A stretch of DNA of 41,976 nucleotides from Kofleriaceae bacterium (GCA_018058095.1 JAGPCO010000066.1:1-41976), one strand, 5' to 3'; shown: positions 7,926 to 24,300, counted from the stretch's first letter. The notes: generated by a model not told the origin, from the letters alone. Numbers and translations are program-made.

Positions 7926-9332
7926 GTGACCTCCCGATCGATCGTCGCCCTGGCAGCTGGTAGCGCCCTGGGCGTGGTGGGTGCGACCGCCGCACCCGCC
8001 GTGGCCGGCCCCTTCACGACGGTCCCGTCGGCCGCCGATCCGGGAGACCCGATCGACCTGCACCTCACGCTCGACTGGGAGCTGCGCCTGGGCCGCGGCC
8101 AGATCACGCGCGAGCGGGTCGGCATCGCCTCGGTGGCGCCGACGGACCCGATCCCGGAGGTCCGGGACCTGCTGCTCGAGAGCTCGCGCCACACGCTGCG
8201 CGCCGGCGCCGAGCTCGGGGTGTTCCACGACACCTGGCTGTCGCTCGGGCTGCCGATCGTCATCTCCGATCAGCGCGCGCTGTTGTTCGACCAGCAGGAC
8301 ACGCCGTGCTCGTTCGCCGGCGCCGGGGCGACCTGCGTCAACGCCGACAACTCACCGACCGTGCTCGACGGCCTGCTGCCGGCGCGCGGCTACGACGCCG
8401 ACGATCCCGGCACCGGCTTCCCCATGGGCGAGGACATGATCTTCCGCGGCCCGGGCCGCAGCGGGCTGACCCACGTCGCCCTCGGGCTCGGCGTGGCGCC
8501 GATGAACCAGCGCCGCGACGACACCAAGCCGACCTGGAAGCTGGGCGGCGAGCTGCAGCTGGCCATCGGCACGCTGGCCCGGTTCGACCGCGACGCCCCC
8601 GACGCCTCGGGTGGCCTGTCGACCGGGGTGCACGAGCTGCGCGTCTACACCAGCGTCGGCAAGCGGGTCGGCTGGGCCGAGCCGTACGTCCAGATCGACT
8701 GGAAGACGCCGCTGTCGGCCAAGAGCGGCTCGCCGTTCGAGGACCCTGGCTTCGGCGCGCGCCGCTCGCTGACCATGCCCGAGGGCAGCCTGCTGTTCGG
8801 GTTCGAGGCCATCATGGTCGACCGGCCCGACGATCACACCCGGGTCAGCGTCGATCTGTCGACGGAGATCCGCGGCTACTTCGAGGGCCGGGCCCACACG
8901 CCGATGTGGGAGGTGCTGGCCTACGCCGGGGACAGCCGCTACGGCGGCCCGCTCATCCTCGACCGCGATCCGGTCATGCCCGACGTCCAGGCCATCAGCC
9001 ACCCCGGCATCTCGCTGGTCGAGAACTACCTCGAGCTGACCGCCCGCTTCGCGGTCCGCGCCGAGCTCGGCCCGCGCGTCCACCTGGGCGCCGTCGGTGG
9101 CCTGTCGTTCGCCAACGACCACACCATCACCTTCGACGACGCCGGCGTCGACCTGCCGACCTGCGACGGCGGCAGCACCGGGTGTGAGGTCGAGCAGAAC
9201 GACCTGGTCAACCCGGGCACCGCCGAGGTCAACCCCAACCACGTCCCGCTGGTCAACCTGGTCGGCCACCGCTACCGGCTCGAGGACGCTCTCGGCGTCC
9301 AGGTCGGCGTCGAAGCCCGCATCATGTTCTGA
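7926..9332 (+). CDS. Predicted outer-membrane beta-barrel protein
   Basis: This protein is about 468 aa with no recognised family. GTG at 7926 gives a signal peptide (SIVALAAGSALGVVGATAAPAVA, cleaved before GPFTTV) and fits best; in-frame GTGs at 7905 and 7908 are alternatives. The frame stays open further upstream but only inside the previous gene. The mature protein has many alternating amphipathic strands (LTLDWELRLGRG, HTLRAGAELGVF, LYGFEA-like repeats) and ends in GVQVGVEARIMF, with the terminal Phe typical of barrels. It has several loop cysteines (CSFAGAGATC, CDGGSTGC). It is probably a Myxococcota-type surface or channel protein. It converges on the lipoprotein gene at 9349. Confidence 0.75.
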   Translation: MTSRSIVALAAGSALGVVGATAAPAVAGPFTTVPSAADPGDPIDLHLTLDWELRLGRGQITRERVGIASVAPTDPIPEVRDLLLESSRHTLRAGAELGVFHDTWLSLGLPIVISDQRALLFDQQDTPCSFAGAGATCVNADNSPTVLDGLLPARGYDADDPGTGFPMGEDMIFRGPGRSGLTHVALGLGVAPMNQRRDDTKPTWKLGGELQLAIGTLARFDRDAPDASGGLSTGVHELRVYTSVGKRVGWAEPYVQIDWKTPLSAKSGSPFEDPGFGARRSLTMPEGSLLFGFEAIMVDRPDDHTRVSVDLSTEIRGYFEGRAHTPMWEVLAYAGDSRYGGPLILDRDPVMPDVQAISHPGISLVENYLELTARFAVRAELGPRVHLGAVGGLSFANDHTITFDDAGVDLPTCDGGSTGCEVEQNDLVNPGTAEVNPNHVPLVNLVGHRYRLEDALGVQVGVEARIMF

Positions 9333-9348
9333 CCGGCGGCGGGCGTCC

Positions 9349-10305
9349 TCACTCGGGCGCAGCCGGCGGCAGCAGCTCCAGCGTCCGGGTCACCCCGCCG
9401 AAGGTGGCGGTCACGCGCGCGCCGGGCAGCGCGTACAGGTAGTCGACGCAGTTGGCGAGGGCGGTCGGGGTGAGGGTGACGTCGACCGCGCCGCCGAGCG
9501 ACCAGCCCTGGCCGATCACCGGCTGGCCCCCGGCCTCGGCGTGTACACACAGGCGGCCGGCGGTGCGGCCCGGCTGGTCGAGCTCGAGCACCAGGGTGTC
9601 GACCTGGTCGACCACGGTGACCGGCAGGGTGCGCACGCCGAAGGCGTCGGCGCGAAGCCGCAGGTCGAACTGGCCGGCGGCGGCCGGGGCCGAGATCACG
9701 TCCCAGCGCGCCTGGGTGAAGGCCGGATCCGACCAGCCGTCGACGGCGAGCGAGTGATCGATCAGGCGGCGGCCGCTGGCGGACAGCAGGCGCAGCTCGA
9801 GGGAGGTGGTGCCGGCCAGCACGGCGGCGTCGTCGGCGCCGGGCCGGCCTTGCACGCCGGGGACGGCGAGCTCGACGCGGTCGAGCGTGTCCACCTGCAC
9901 CAACCACTGCCCCGCCGATGCGCCCGCGGACAGCTCGAGGGTGGCCTCTCCGTCCGCGACCCCACGTACGGTCGCGCCACGCCACGCCCCCTCGGCCGGG
10001 CCCTCGACCACGGTGGCGGCGGCGCCGGCGCTGCGGATCGACGGCGTCACGCCGGTCCGGGCCCACACCCGCAGCTCGAGCGCACCGCCGACGGCGACCG
10101 CGGCGAGCTGGTTGCCGCTCGCCTGCGCCCCGCTCGGCAGCTCGGTCTCGACGGCGAAGGGGTCGGGCACCACCGGGCCGGGCGGGTCCTCGCAGTACTG
10201 GCCGAGGCACGAGTCGTTCACGCCATCGCCGTTGCTGTCGTAGTCGGTGGCGCAGGCCGAGGTGGCCGCGGTGGCGAGCAGGAGGAGGACCAGGGACGAG
10301 CGCAT
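9349..10305 (-). CDS. Predicted lipoprotein with Ca-binding-like motif
   Basis: This protein is about 318 aa. The signal peptide MRSSLVLLLLATAATSAC ends in a lipobox, and ATG at 10305 is preferred over ATG at 10323. Right after the lipid-attachment Cys comes DYDSNGDGVNDSC, which resembles the DxDxDGxxD calcium-binding loop of thrombospondin type-3 repeats. The remainder is beta-rich and Ala/Val/Gly-rich, possibly Ig-like or carboxypeptidase-regulatory-like folds, with a final LELLPPAAPE. No enzymatic motif is visible. It is a lone minus-strand gene after a hairpin that separates it from the barrel gene upstream. Confidence 0.75.
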   Translation of the reverse strand: MRSSLVLLLLATAATSACATDYDSNGDGVNDSCLGQYCEDPPGPVVPDPFAVETELPSGAQASGNQLAAVAVGGALELRVWARTGVTPSIRSAGAAATVVEGPAEGAWRGATVRGVADGEATLELSAGASAGQWLVQVDTLDRVELAVPGVQGRPGADDAAVLAGTTSLELRLLSASGRRLIDHSLAVDGWSDPAFTQARWDVISAPAAAGQFDLRLRADAFGVRTLPVTVVDQVDTLVLELDQPGRTAGRLCVHAEAGGQPVIGQGWSLGGAVDVTLTPTALANCVDYLYALPGARVTATFGGVTRTLELLPPAAPE

Positions 10306-10385
10306 GGTCCGACCAATCTGCACGGCCTGGACCAGGCAGGACGGTTAGTAAGTTCAGATGGTTACGCGCGCCCGTCTGGCAGGAA

Positions 10386-10413
10386 CCTGACACTGCATCG
10401 ACGGTTTGTCAGG
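10386..10413 (-). terminator. Terminator-like hairpin after the 10417 gene
   Basis: CCTGACA (10386-10392) and TGTCAGG (10407-10413) form a perfect 7-bp stem with a 14-nt loop. It starts 4 bp beyond the minus-strand stop of the small barrel gene. No clear U-run follows. It may end the kinase-regulator-barrel transcript. Confidence 0.45.
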
Positions 10414-10416
10414 TCG

Positions 10417-10968
10417 TCACAGCCGCCAGGCCAGGGTGGCGTCGATGGCCGGGAACGGCGTGCTGCTGACCCGCTCGGGGCCGGCCTCGGGATCCACCGC
10501 GACGCGGAGGTACTGCGCGCCCAGGCCCAGCCGCAGGTCGAGGCGATCGGTCAAGCCGATGGCCCAGCCGACGAACACGCCCGCGGTGATCGCCAGGCCG
10601 CCGGCGTCGTCGTCCTGCGCGCGCACCGCGGCGGCGCGCAGGTACGGCGTGACGTACAGGCCGCGCCCGCTCGGGTCGGCCAGCCAGGTCGCGCGCACGC
10701 CGGCGCCGACGCCGATGGTGTCGTCGCCGAGATCGAACCACGGCAGGAAGTAGGTGCCGAACACGAACGCCTCACCGGCCACCGCCCAGTGCTCGGCCAG
10801 CGGGTGCTCGTAGGCCGGGCCGATCACGGTCAGCCCGCCATCGACCTGCAGCTGCGGGCGAGGCCGAAGGCGCGGCAGATCGGCCGCGGCTGGCGCGGCC
10901 GCGCCGGTCACCAGCGCGGCGGCGAGCGACGCGGAGACCACGATCGGGGGCGTCGGCGAGCGGGGCAT
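10417..10968 (-). CDS. Small predicted outer-membrane beta-barrel protein
   Basis: This is a 183-aa protein with a signal peptide ending APAAADLP. The mature part is a run of amphipathic strands with Gly/aromatic periodicity ([51 protein letters not shown]) and ends in DATLAWRL. The shape fits a small 8-stranded barrel or a DUF3575-like protein, but the family is not firmly recognised. It begins 22 bp after the sigma-54 regulator stop, so it is probably the third gene of the histidine kinase-regulator operon and perhaps linked to envelope sensing. Confidence 0.72.
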   Translation of the reverse strand: MPRSPTPPIVVSASLAAALVTGAAAPAAADLPRLRPRPQLQVDGGLTVIGPAYEHPLAEHWAVAGEAFVFGTYFLPWFDLGDDTIGVGAGVRATWLADPSGRGLYVTPYLRAAAVRAQDDDAGGLAITAGVFVGWAIGLTDRLDLRLGLGAQYLRVAVDPEAGPERVSSTPFPAIDATLAWRL

Positions 10969-10990
10969 GGCGTGGGCCCGGCGCGGGCCG

Positions 10991-12484
<1,494 letters not shown>

Positions 12485-12505
12485 GACCTGGCTACCCTAC
12501 CACCA

Positions 12506-14809
12506 TCACCCACCCACCGCCTTCGCCGGCGGCGAGGCGTCGGCGGGCGGTGAGGCATCGGCTGGCGACGCGGCCTCGGCCGGCGGCGAGGTGTCGGCCG
12601 GCGGTGCGGCGGCGGCGCCCGGGGCCGGCGTGGGGTCGGCGCGCGTCGGCAGGTCGTGCCGGCCGGTGGCATCGGCCCGGCCCGGGCGATCGTGGCGCCC
12701 GGTGCTCATCGCGTCGCCGACCGCGGGCAGGAAGACCGAGAAGGTCGAGCCCTGGCCCAGCGTCGACCGCACCTCGATGGTGCCGCCGTGCTGGCTGACG
12801 ATGCGCTGGGAGATGGCCAGGCCCAGGCCGGTGCCGCGCTGCTTGGTCGTGTAGAACGGGATGAACAGCTTCTTGAGCTTGTCGCGCGGGATGCCGATGC
12901 CGGTGTCGCGGAAGCGGACCTCGGCGAACTGGCCGTAGCCCAGGCGCGAGCGCCGGCGCCGGGTGGTGAGGATCTCGAGCGTGCCGCCCTCGGGCATGGC
13001 CTGCAGGGCGTTGAGGCCGAGGTTGAGGAACACCTGCAGCAGCGCCTCGGGGTCACCCGCCGCCGGCGGCAGCAGGTCGTCGATACGCACCCGCACGTCG
13101 ACGTTCTTGCTGTCGTCGGACTGCTGCAGCAGCTGCACGGTCTTGCGCACCACCGCGTTGACGTCGACCCTGCCCTGGTCGTCGCGTTCGGTCCGCTCCG
13201 ACCGGACGTAGTCGAGGAAGCGGGTGACCACGTTGTTGAGGCGGTTGGCCTCCTCGACGATGATCTCCATCAGCTCGACCGTCTCCGGACCGGACTCGAT
13301 CGGCTTGCCGTCGGGGCCGACCAGCAGCTGAGCCGCGCCCTTGATGGCGCCGAGCGGGTTGCGGATCTCGTGGGCCAGGCCGGCCGCCATCTCGCCCAGC
13401 GCGGCCAGGCGGTCGCGCTCCTTGACCCGCTCGTAGGCCTGGCTCGACTCGATGACCCGGGCCGCCGCCGCCGCCAGCTGGCGGAACATGTCGATGTCGT
13501 CGAGGTCGAACGCGCCGGCGGCGCGGTCGTCGCGCACCGCCAGCAGGCCGAGCAGCCACGGCCCCTGCTCGGTCTCGGCCGAGCCCAGCAGCGGGAAGAT
13601 GAGGGCCGCCCGCATGTCGTCGGCCCGGCTCAGCAGGGCGGCCAGCGCGGCCCGCTTGTCGGCGTCGCCGCCGCCGCCGAGGGCGTCGAGCTCGCGCTGG
13701 GTCAGCTCGGCGTCGAAGTAGGTGGCGCGGATGGTGTCGAGGAAGGTGCGATCGGTGCCGGCGTCGAGGCGCTCGGCCGGGGCGTCGCCGAAGAAGCCGG
13801 CGCGGTCGAACCCGGCGCCATCGGGATCGAGCAGGTAGACCGAGCCGTCGGTGACGCGCTGCGACTCCTCGAGCGCGGTGACGATGCGGGTCACCATGTC
13901 GGGCACGTCGACCACCGCCGGCAGGTCGCGCCGGAGCGCCTCGAGCCGGCCGCGCAGCTCGTGCCGCTGTCGCACCAGCCAGCGGTTGATGCCGTTCTCG
14001 AGCCGGCTGCGCACCGGCTCGAACAGGATGAGGATGACGAACGACGCGACCAGCGCGTTGAGCAGGTACAGGCCCTCCTGGCCGCCGCCGATCCAGTACA
14101 GCAGGAAGCCGTACACCGCCCACAGCAGCACGACCAAGAGGCCGAGCACCGCCATCTTGCCGACCAGCTCGTTGACGTCGATCAGCCGGTTGCGGAACAG
14201 CGTCTGCGACAGGAAGTACAGGTAGAGGACGGTGAAGACGTTGCCGATGGTCGGCCAGGCCACCCCGAAGCGCGGCAGCACGTCGGTCAGGGCCAGGGTG
14301 GTGGCGACGAAGCCGCCCAGCGCCAGGTAGCGGACCCGGGCCCGTTCGACCCGCTTGGCGGTCGAGCGGTACTGGATGTACAGGTCGTACACGCAGCGGT
14401 ACAGGCCGCCGAAGACGTAGGCCCCGAACGGGACCTGGAAGTAGATCTTGTCGTGGATGGGGAAGACGATGGCCGAGTAGATCAGCGCGACGTAGGCGAG
14501 GAAGGTCCAGGCCAGGGTCACGCGCGGGCCGCGCCGCTGCCCGCCGATGGACGGCTGCGACAGGAACAGGCGGAAGAAGGCGATGGCGGTGGCCGGCACG
14601 GTGGCCGCGGCCCACAGCGCCAGCCAGCGCACCAGCTCGCTGTCGATGGCGTCGGCGATGAAGGTGGCGGCGTGCCAGGCCGACACGACCATGGTGAACG
14701 CCGCGAACGAGGTGAAGATGCGGTCGCGCCGGTTGCGCAGCAGCACCGAGGCGCCGATGGCCAGGGTGAGCAGCGCGGCCAGCAGCGCGGAGACCGCCTG
14801 GACGTTCAC
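12506..14809 (-). CDS. 7TM-GAF sensor histidine kinase
   Basis: This is a 767-aa membrane kinase. About seven to nine hydrophobic helices cover residues 5-275, resembling 7TM sensor regions. A GAF-like domain lies at about 290-450. The dimerisation/phospho-acceptor helix follows with H480 in [11 protein letters not shown]. The ATPase domain has an N-box ([14 protein letters not shown]), G1 (DTGIGIP) and G2 (GTGLGLAIS). The C-terminal ~60 residues are a low-complexity Ala/Pro/Asp tail with a hexapeptide repeat. The TM-GAF-HK layout paired with a sigma-54 regulator resembles PrsK/PrsR, though no PEP-CTERM genes are in view. It is the first gene of an operon with the regulator at 10991. Confidence 0.93.
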   Translation of the reverse strand: MNVQAVSALLAALLTLAIGASVLLRNRRDRIFTSFAAFTMVVSAWHAATFIADAIDSELVRWLALWAAATVPATAIAFFRLFLSQPSIGGQRRGPRVTLAWTFLAYVALIYSAIVFPIHDKIYFQVPFGAYVFGGLYRCVYDLYIQYRSTAKRVERARVRYLALGGFVATTLALTDVLPRFGVAWPTIGNVFTVLYLYFLSQTLFRNRLIDVNELVGKMAVLGLLVVLLWAVYGFLLYWIGGGQEGLYLLNALVASFVILILFEPVRSRLENGINRWLVRQRHELRGRLEALRRDLPAVVDVPDMVTRIVTALEESQRVTDGSVYLLDPDGAGFDRAGFFGDAPAERLDAGTDRTFLDTIRATYFDAELTQRELDALGGGGDADKRAALAALLSRADDMRAALIFPLLGSAETEQGPWLLGLLAVRDDRAAGAFDLDDIDMFRQLAAAAARVIESSQAYERVKERDRLAALGEMAAGLAHEIRNPLGAIKGAAQLLVGPDGKPIESGPETVELMEIIVEEANRLNNVVTRFLDYVRSERTERDDQGRVDVNAVVRKTVQLLQQSDDSKNVDVRVRIDDLLPPAAGDPEALLQVFLNLGLNALQAMPEGGTLEILTTRRRRSRLGYGQFAEVRFRDTGIGIPRDKLKKLFIPFYTTKQRGTGLGLAISQRIVSQHGGTIEVRSTLGQGSTFSVFLPAVGDAMSTGRHDRPGRADATGRHDLPTRADPTPAPGAAAAPPADTSPPAEAASPADASPPADASPPAKAVGG
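12527..12606 (-). repeat. 18-bp tandem repeat in the kinase tail
   Basis: Four to five imperfect 18-bp units encode SPPADA-like hexapeptides (variants [28 protein letters not shown]) at the very C-terminus of the kinase. The tract is in frame and probably disordered. It is likely to vary in copy number between strains. Confidence 0.75.
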
Positions 14810-14887
14810 GGGAGCCAGTCTACTGGAAAGGACCGGGGCGCCGGCGCCGGAGGTGGGGCAGATGGCGCTTGCCGGGGCCGGCCGCGC

Positions 14888-14902
14888 CGTGACAGCGTCA
14901 CG
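14888..14902. promoter_or_regulatory. Inverted repeat CGTGAC-AGC-GTCACG before the peptidase
   Basis: A perfect 6-bp inverted repeat with a 3-bp centre ends 2 bp before the M28 peptidase ATG, in the 95-bp divergent spacer shared with the kinase gene. It may be an operator or an RNA hairpin that masks the ribosome-binding site. No promoter elements are clear in this spacer. Confidence 0.3.
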
Positions 14903-14904
14903 CC

Positions 14905-15885
14905 ATGTCGCCGCGGCCGTCCTGGACCCTCGCCTTCGCGCTGTCGACCTCGCTCGTCCCCCTGCTGGCCAGCTGCGACGACCCGTCGGCGTCGATCGAC
15001 GCCGGGCCGGCCGGCGGCGCCGACGGCGCGGGCGGCGCGGCGGTCGATGGCGCCGTCGACGCCGACGCCCTGGCCTGCACCGGGGCCGACGCCTGCGCCT
15101 GGCTCGACGACTACCTGCGCGAGCTGGTGTCGGCGCTGGCCGGGCAGGTCGAGATCGCCCCGGGCCTCACGGTCACCGGGCGCGAGACCCTCGCCGAGCG
15201 CAGCGCGGCCCGGACCTACCTGCGCGACCAGCTCGCGCGCTGGGGCGCGGTCACCGGCCACACCTACGCCACCGGGGAGAACGTGGTCCTGACCCTGCCG
15301 GCGACCACCGCGGCCGGCGCCGCGGCCGCGCCGCTGTTGCTGGGCGCGCACTTCGACAGCGTCGCCGCCGGCCCGGGCGCGGCCGACAACGCGACCGGGA
15401 CCGCGCTGGTCGTCGCCGCCGGCCGCTACCTGGCCGGGCTGCCGCGCCGCGATCGGCCGGTCATCATCGCGGTGTTCGACGAGGAGGAGCTCGGCCTCAT
15501 CGGCAGCCGGGCCTACGCGCGCGATCTGGTCGCGGCCGGCACCGCGCTGCACAGCGCGCACTGCTTCGACATGCTCAGCTACGACGGCGACGACGACGGC
15601 GGCGTCGAGCTGTGGTCGCCGACGACCGAGCTGGCCGCGCTGTACCAGCGGCACGGCCAGGCCCGCGGCGTGCCCATCGCCGCCTTCACGTTCACCCGGT
15701 CGGATCACCAGGCCTTCCTCGAGCAGGGCCTGGCCGCGGTCGGTGTCGGCGAGCAGTTCGTCGGCGGCGATCACACCAGCCACTACCACCGGGCGACCGA
15801 CACCTTCGACAAGGTCGACTTCGACTACCTCGGCGCCGCCGCCCGCCTGGCCCTGTCGGTCAGCACCGACGTCGTCGTCGACTGA
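14905..15885 (+). CDS. M28-family zinc metallopeptidase lipoprotein
   Basis: This 326-aa protein has a lipoprotein signal (LLASC, lipid-attachment Cys at 24) and an Asp/Gly/Ala-rich linker to about residue 55. The peptidase domain has the co-catalytic zinc ligands expected for family M28: H149 (GAHFDS), D161 (ADNATG), E194/E195 ([11 protein letters not shown]), D222 (FDMLSY) and H295 (YHRATDT). It should be an exported aminopeptidase anchored to a membrane; peptide specificity cannot be read. It is transcribed divergently from the sensor kinase. Confidence 0.92.
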   Translation: MSPRPSWTLAFALSTSLVPLLASCDDPSASIDAGPAGGADGAGGAAVDGAVDADALACTGADACAWLDDYLRELVSALAGQVEIAPGLTVTGRETLAERSAARTYLRDQLARWGAVTGHTYATGENVVLTLPATTAAGAAAAPLLLGAHFDSVAAGPGAADNATGTALVVAAGRYLAGLPRRDRPVIIAVFDEEELGLIGSRAYARDLVAAGTALHSAHCFDMLSYDGDDDGGVELWSPTTELAALYQRHGQARGVPIAAFTFTRSDHQAFLEQGLAAVGVGEQFVGGDHTSHYHRATDTFDKVDFDYLGAAARLALSVSTDVVVD

Positions 15886-16049
15886 GTCGGGCCTGCTGCC
15901 CGCGGTCGGCGACGGCTGCGGTCCCCGGTCGGCGCGGTGTCGCCGAAACACGCCGCGTGTCGATCGACGCGCGCGTGGCTGAATCGCGCGGTGGGCGGCG
16001 CGTCGGAGCCGGCATAACGCGCCACGTGCGCACCTGCTGGAGGAACTCG

Positions 16050-16487
16050 ATGATGACCACCGCCGTCCGCTCCCTGTCGCTGCTCGCGCTCCTGTCGTCC
16101 ACCCTGTTCGCCGCTGCCTGCACCAGCGAGCCACTCGACATGAGCGGGTCGTGGGACCTGGCCTTCGAGCTCGGGGCCGGCGACTGCTTCCAGATGCCGC
16201 CCGGCAACCTCGAGTTCGAGGTGCTCGGCGACGGCTCGGCCTACACGTTCGAGACCGACTCGGTCGACGAACTCACCGCCGACTGGCGCTGCGAGGTCGA
16301 CAACTGCACGCTCGATCTCGAGGTGTCGTCGTCGGGTGTCTCCGCCGGAGGGCGGGCCTACGATGGCACCCTCACCCTCGACCTCGTGGTCGACGAGGCG
16401 CTGGCCGTGACCGGCGACGCCTCCATCGTCTTCACCGGTGACATCTCGTGCCGGCACGAGATGACGGTCGACGGCACCATCCGCTGA
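16050..16487 (+). CDS. Small predicted lipoprotein, function unknown
   Basis: This 145-aa protein has a strong Shine-Dalgarno (CTGGAGGA) 5-6 bp before ATG at 16050. The signal peptide SLSLLALLSSTLFAAAC ends in a lipobox. The mature domain begins MSGSWDLAFELGAGDCF and is beta-rich, with cysteines at CFQM, CEVDNC and CRHE that could form disulfides. The opening SGSWDL and repeated strand pattern resemble lipocalin-like or META-like small domains, but no family is claimed. It stands alone between the peptidase and the convergent kinase gene. Confidence 0.8.
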   Translation: MMTTAVRSLSLLALLSSTLFAAACTSEPLDMSGSWDLAFELGAGDCFQMPPGNLEFEVLGDGSAYTFETDSVDELTADWRCEVDNCTLDLEVSSSGVSAGGRAYDGTLTLDLVVDEALAVTGDASIVFTGDISCRHEMTVDGTIR

Positions 16488-16515
16488 GGTGCAGCAGCCG
16501 GGCGCGCGTGCCCGC

Positions 16516-18204
<1,689 letters not shown>

Positions 18205-18284
18205 CGCTCGGATCATATCGCGCGCGGCTGATCGGCGCGCGGGCGGCAGCGGACGCAGTGTCCGACCGGTGGCGCCCCCGCCGG

Positions 18285-19952
18285 TCAGAACGGTGGCGGC
18301 GTGATGCCGGCGGCGCGGGCCTTGGCGACCGAGAGGGCGAGGGCCTGTCGGTTCTCGAGCAGCTTGCCGACGAAGAGCTGCTTGAACTGCAGGTCGCCCT
18401 GGCGGCGGGCCTGGTCGAACGTGCCGGTGCCGATGAGCGCCACGTCGAGGTAGTAGCGCTTGTCCTTGCTCTTGTCGGCCGCCGTCGGCTCCCAGCCGAC
18501 GAAGGCGTGGCCGGGCAGGAAGACCACGACCGGCCGCAGGCCGATGGCCTCGAGCAGGGTGGCGAAGGTCAGCGTGGCCTCGAGCGCGTGGGCGTTGCCG
18601 GTGGCCAGCACCTCGGCCGGGACCCGGGTCCGCTTGACCTCGGCGGCCTCGGCGAACACCTCGGGGTCCATCACGACGCTCAGGCCACGCGCCTTGAGCT
18701 CGTCGAACAGCGCCTTGGCCTGGGCCAGGCTGGCCGCCTTGGCCCCGGCGAAGCTCTTGCTGCCCTTGACCCGGGCCTTGGCCTTGGTCAGGAAGGCGTC
18801 GATGGCCGGATCGGTCGGCGTCAACCATGCCATCGCGGTGTCGCGCCGGTCGAGGGTGCGGTCGGAGCCAACCCGCTCGGCCAGCGGCAGGTAGTCGCGC
18901 GGCAGCACCTCGATCGGCTCGCTCTCCTCGAGCAGCAACTCGCTGCCCTCGGTCACCCGGATCACCAGCTGCGCGGTGCGCGGGGCGCGTAGCTTGCCCG
19001 GCTCGAAGCTCATCGGCAGCGGCGGGGTCAGGGCGGTGTCGACCTGCTTGCCCGGCGCGACCGAGACCGTCTTGCGCATCGGCTCGGTCACGCCGCCGAC
19101 CTGGACCTCGATCCGGAAGGTGCGCGGGGTCTTGCGGTGGTTGATGAGGCGGACCAGGACCAGCGGCTGCCGATCGATCTTGCCGGCGGCCTTGAGGTGG
19201 TAGGTGCCGAGGGCCAGCCACTTGCCGGCGTCGTGGTCGATGAACACTCCATCCTTGCCGACGCGGGCGGCGCGGTCGGGCAGCGTGAGGAATGGCGCGG
19301 CGGTGGCCTGCGGCAGGCGGCGCAGCGCCGGCGTGAGGTCCTTCCACTGCGCTTCGAAGGCGGCGAGGTCGCCGATGGCGATGCTGGCGACCATCGAGAA
19401 CACCCCGGCCTCGAAGGCGTCCTCGCTGGCACCCTCGGCGCGCGCGGCCTGGCTGGCCCGGGCGGTGGCCTTGGCGCAGGCGCGGTACTGGCCGACCTCA
19501 CACACGTACAGCGACTCGGCCAGGGTCAGCGCGGCCTTGCGGTCGGGGTACAGCTTGGTCAGCCGCTTCAGCATGGCCAGCGCCTCATCGCGCCGGTCCA
19601 TCTTCAGCAGGGCCCGGATCAGCAGCTCGGGGTTGGCGTGGGTGGGATCGAGCGTGAGCAGGGCGTCGGTCGCGTAGGCCAGCGAGCCCCAGGCCTTGGC
19701 TTTGCGCGCGCACTGCTGCAGGCGGACGGTGCCGTCCAGGCGCTCCTTCGCGGTCAAGGCCGTGCCGGCGCGGACCAGGGCCGCGGCCAGGGCGGGCGGC
19801 CCGCCGCAGGCCTTGCTGCCGAGCTGCGTACGCACCGCGGTGGCCGCCTCGACCTCACTCGGCTCGGGTGCGGCCGCGCCCGGCCGCGACGTCGCCGTCA
19901 CCAGGCCAGCCAGGCCGACAGCAAGCACCCATGCCCTCGTGACTCGCCCCAT
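18285..19952 (-). CDS. Exported TPR-like / transglutaminase-like protein lacking the catalytic Cys
   Basis: This 555-aa protein has a signal peptide (VLAVGLAGLVTATSRPGAAA). The N-terminal half is helical with TPR-like pairs (NPELLIRALLKMDRRDEALAML). A beta-rich section lies at about 245-345. The C-terminal part contains LEATLTFATLLEAIGLRPVV and PGHAFVGWEP, the core of transglutaminase-like domains, with the GHAFVG histidine. In such proteins a Cys precedes the core helix. Here that place reads GNAHALEA, so the domain is probably not a cysteine peptidase or transglutaminase. It may be a binding or scaffold domain. It lies 80 bp upstream of the Ser/Thr kinase and may be co-transcribed with it. 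Confidence 0.82.
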   Translation of the reverse strand: MGRVTRAWVLAVGLAGLVTATSRPGAAAPEPSEVEAATAVRTQLGSKACGGPPALAAALVRAGTALTAKERLDGTVRLQQCARKAKAWGSLAYATDALLTLDPTHANPELLIRALLKMDRRDEALAMLKRLTKLYPDRKAALTLAESLYVCEVGQYRACAKATARASQAARAEGASEDAFEAGVFSMVASIAIGDLAAFEAQWKDLTPALRRLPQATAAPFLTLPDRAARVGKDGVFIDHDAGKWLALGTYHLKAAGKIDRQPLVLVRLINHRKTPRTFRIEVQVGGVTEPMRKTVSVAPGKQVDTALTPPLPMSFEPGKLRAPRTAQLVIRVTEGSELLLEESEPIEVLPRDYLPLAERVGSDRTLDRRDTAMAWLTPTDPAIDAFLTKAKARVKGSKSFAGAKAASLAQAKALFDELKARGLSVVMDPEVFAEAAEVKRTRVPAEVLATGNAHALEATLTFATLLEAIGLRPVVVFLPGHAFVGWEPTAADKSKDKRYYLDVALIGTGTFDQARRQGDLQFKQLFVGKLLENRQALALSVAKARAAGITPPPF

Positions 19953-20043
19953 GCCACACAGGATACGCGCCGAGGCGGCGGCTATTCAACGTGGCGCGGG
20001 CCCGCTTGTCTGCGACCGGCAAAGGTGCCAGCGTCGGCAGCCG

Positions 20044-22975
<2,932 letters not shown>

Positions 22976-22979
<4 letters not shown>

Positions 22980-24268
22980 CGCTGGCCGATGACGAAGCGC
23001 TCGGCGCCGTCGGCCAGGGCGAAGGCGTGCAGCCCGGTCCAGGTCGCCAGCACGACGAGCTCGTCGGTGGTGACCAGGCCGGTCGGCGTGAACGACCCGG
23101 TCACGCCGAGCTCGCGGTCCCACAGCCGGGCGCCGGTGTCGAGCGCCAGCGCGGTCAGGCGCGGCCGCGCCGGCGACGGCGGCGTGTACAAGGCGATGGC
23201 GGCCCGATCGGACAGGGTCACCAGCTTCTCCTCGCTGCGGCTGACCAGCGGGTCGATCGCCGGGATCTCCGCGACCCACGCCGTCACCTGGCCGTTCACC
23301 GCGGCCAGCATCGGCACCGACGTCCCCGGCGACTTGTAGCCGATGCCGACGATCGGCCCGCCCGGGCGCCGGATCCAGCGCCGGACCGTCATGCCCGGGG
23401 TCGGCGCCAGGTCGTCGCTCCAGCGCTCGAGCGACAGCAGGCCGACGGCGCGCCGCCAGCTGTCGTTCCCGATCGGCAGGCACACGTCGGCCGGCAGCTC
23501 GGCCCCTAGCGCGGCGAAGCGGGCGCCGACGCCGTCGCGGGTGTAGTCGCGATCGAACCGCACCAGCGGCTTGCCGGGCAGGCGCCGCCCGTCGGCGTCG
23601 ACCAGCCACCAGGCGTCGTCGGCGGTGGCCACCACGACCGCGCCCGGCTGGCCGGCCGCGCACAGGTCGGCCACCTTCTCGCTGAACGGCGTCTGCCAGC
23701 GCACCGCGCCGGTCTTGCCGTCGCGCCCGCTCAAGGTGCCGCGCTCCGACGCCACCAGGACCTGGTCGCCGACCACGGCCAGCTCGAGCTGGCCCAGGCC
23801 GCTGTAGCTGCCGAGGGACTCGCTCTGCCACAGGCGCTGACCGGTCCGGCCCGAGTACGCCGCCAGGTGGGTTCGATCGCCGTCGAGGACGTAGCGCACC
23901 ACGCCGACCACGTCGCGCGCGCCGTCGCCGTCGACGTCGAGCAGGACCGGCAGCTCACCGGCCCACAGCAGCTTGCCGCCGCCGAGGCCGAGGCGCCCGC
24001 GCATCGTCGCCGCGACCACGCCGCCGACCACCACCACCATCATGACGAGGAACGGCATCATCGCCAGCCACGAGAAGCGCTGACGGGCGACCGGCCACGA
24101 CGGCGGCGTGGTCGGGCCGGTCGGCATCGGCCGCGGCACCTGCAGGATCTTGCTCCGTCCCTGCACCCGTGCGCTGGTGCCGCAATACGAACACGTCACG
24201 GTGGCGGCATCGTCATCGACCTGCTGGCTGGCGCCGCACTGCGGGCAGCGGACCGGGATGAGGCGCAC
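22976..24268 (-). CDS. Zinc-ribbon membrane protein with PQQ-like beta-propeller
   Basis: This is a 430-aa protein. An N-terminal zinc ribbon uses C8-x2-C11 and C26-x2-C29 (CPQCGASQ, CSYCGTS). A Pro-rich linker and one TM helix follow (about 70-87, LAMMPFLVMMVVVVGGVV). The rest is a beta-propeller of PQQ/WD-like blades: YSGRTGQRLWQSE, SGRDGKTGAVRWQ, LALDTGARLWDRE. The orientation suggests a zinc ribbon in the cytoplasm and a propeller in the periplasm. The first blade contains LLDVDGDGARDVVG, an FG-GAP-like Ca-binding pattern. Function unknown. Its stop overlaps the stop of the convergent MinD-like gene (CTAG). Confidence 0.85.
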
Positions 24269-24300
24269 GCCTGGACCTTATCGCAGCTTTCGCGCTGCAC

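Noticed and set aside
18205-19347. N-terminal extension of the Ser/Thr kinase by about 380 residues
   Set aside because: It is the wrong frame of the TPR-like gene. The kinase domain starts normally within about 15 residues of ATG 18204.
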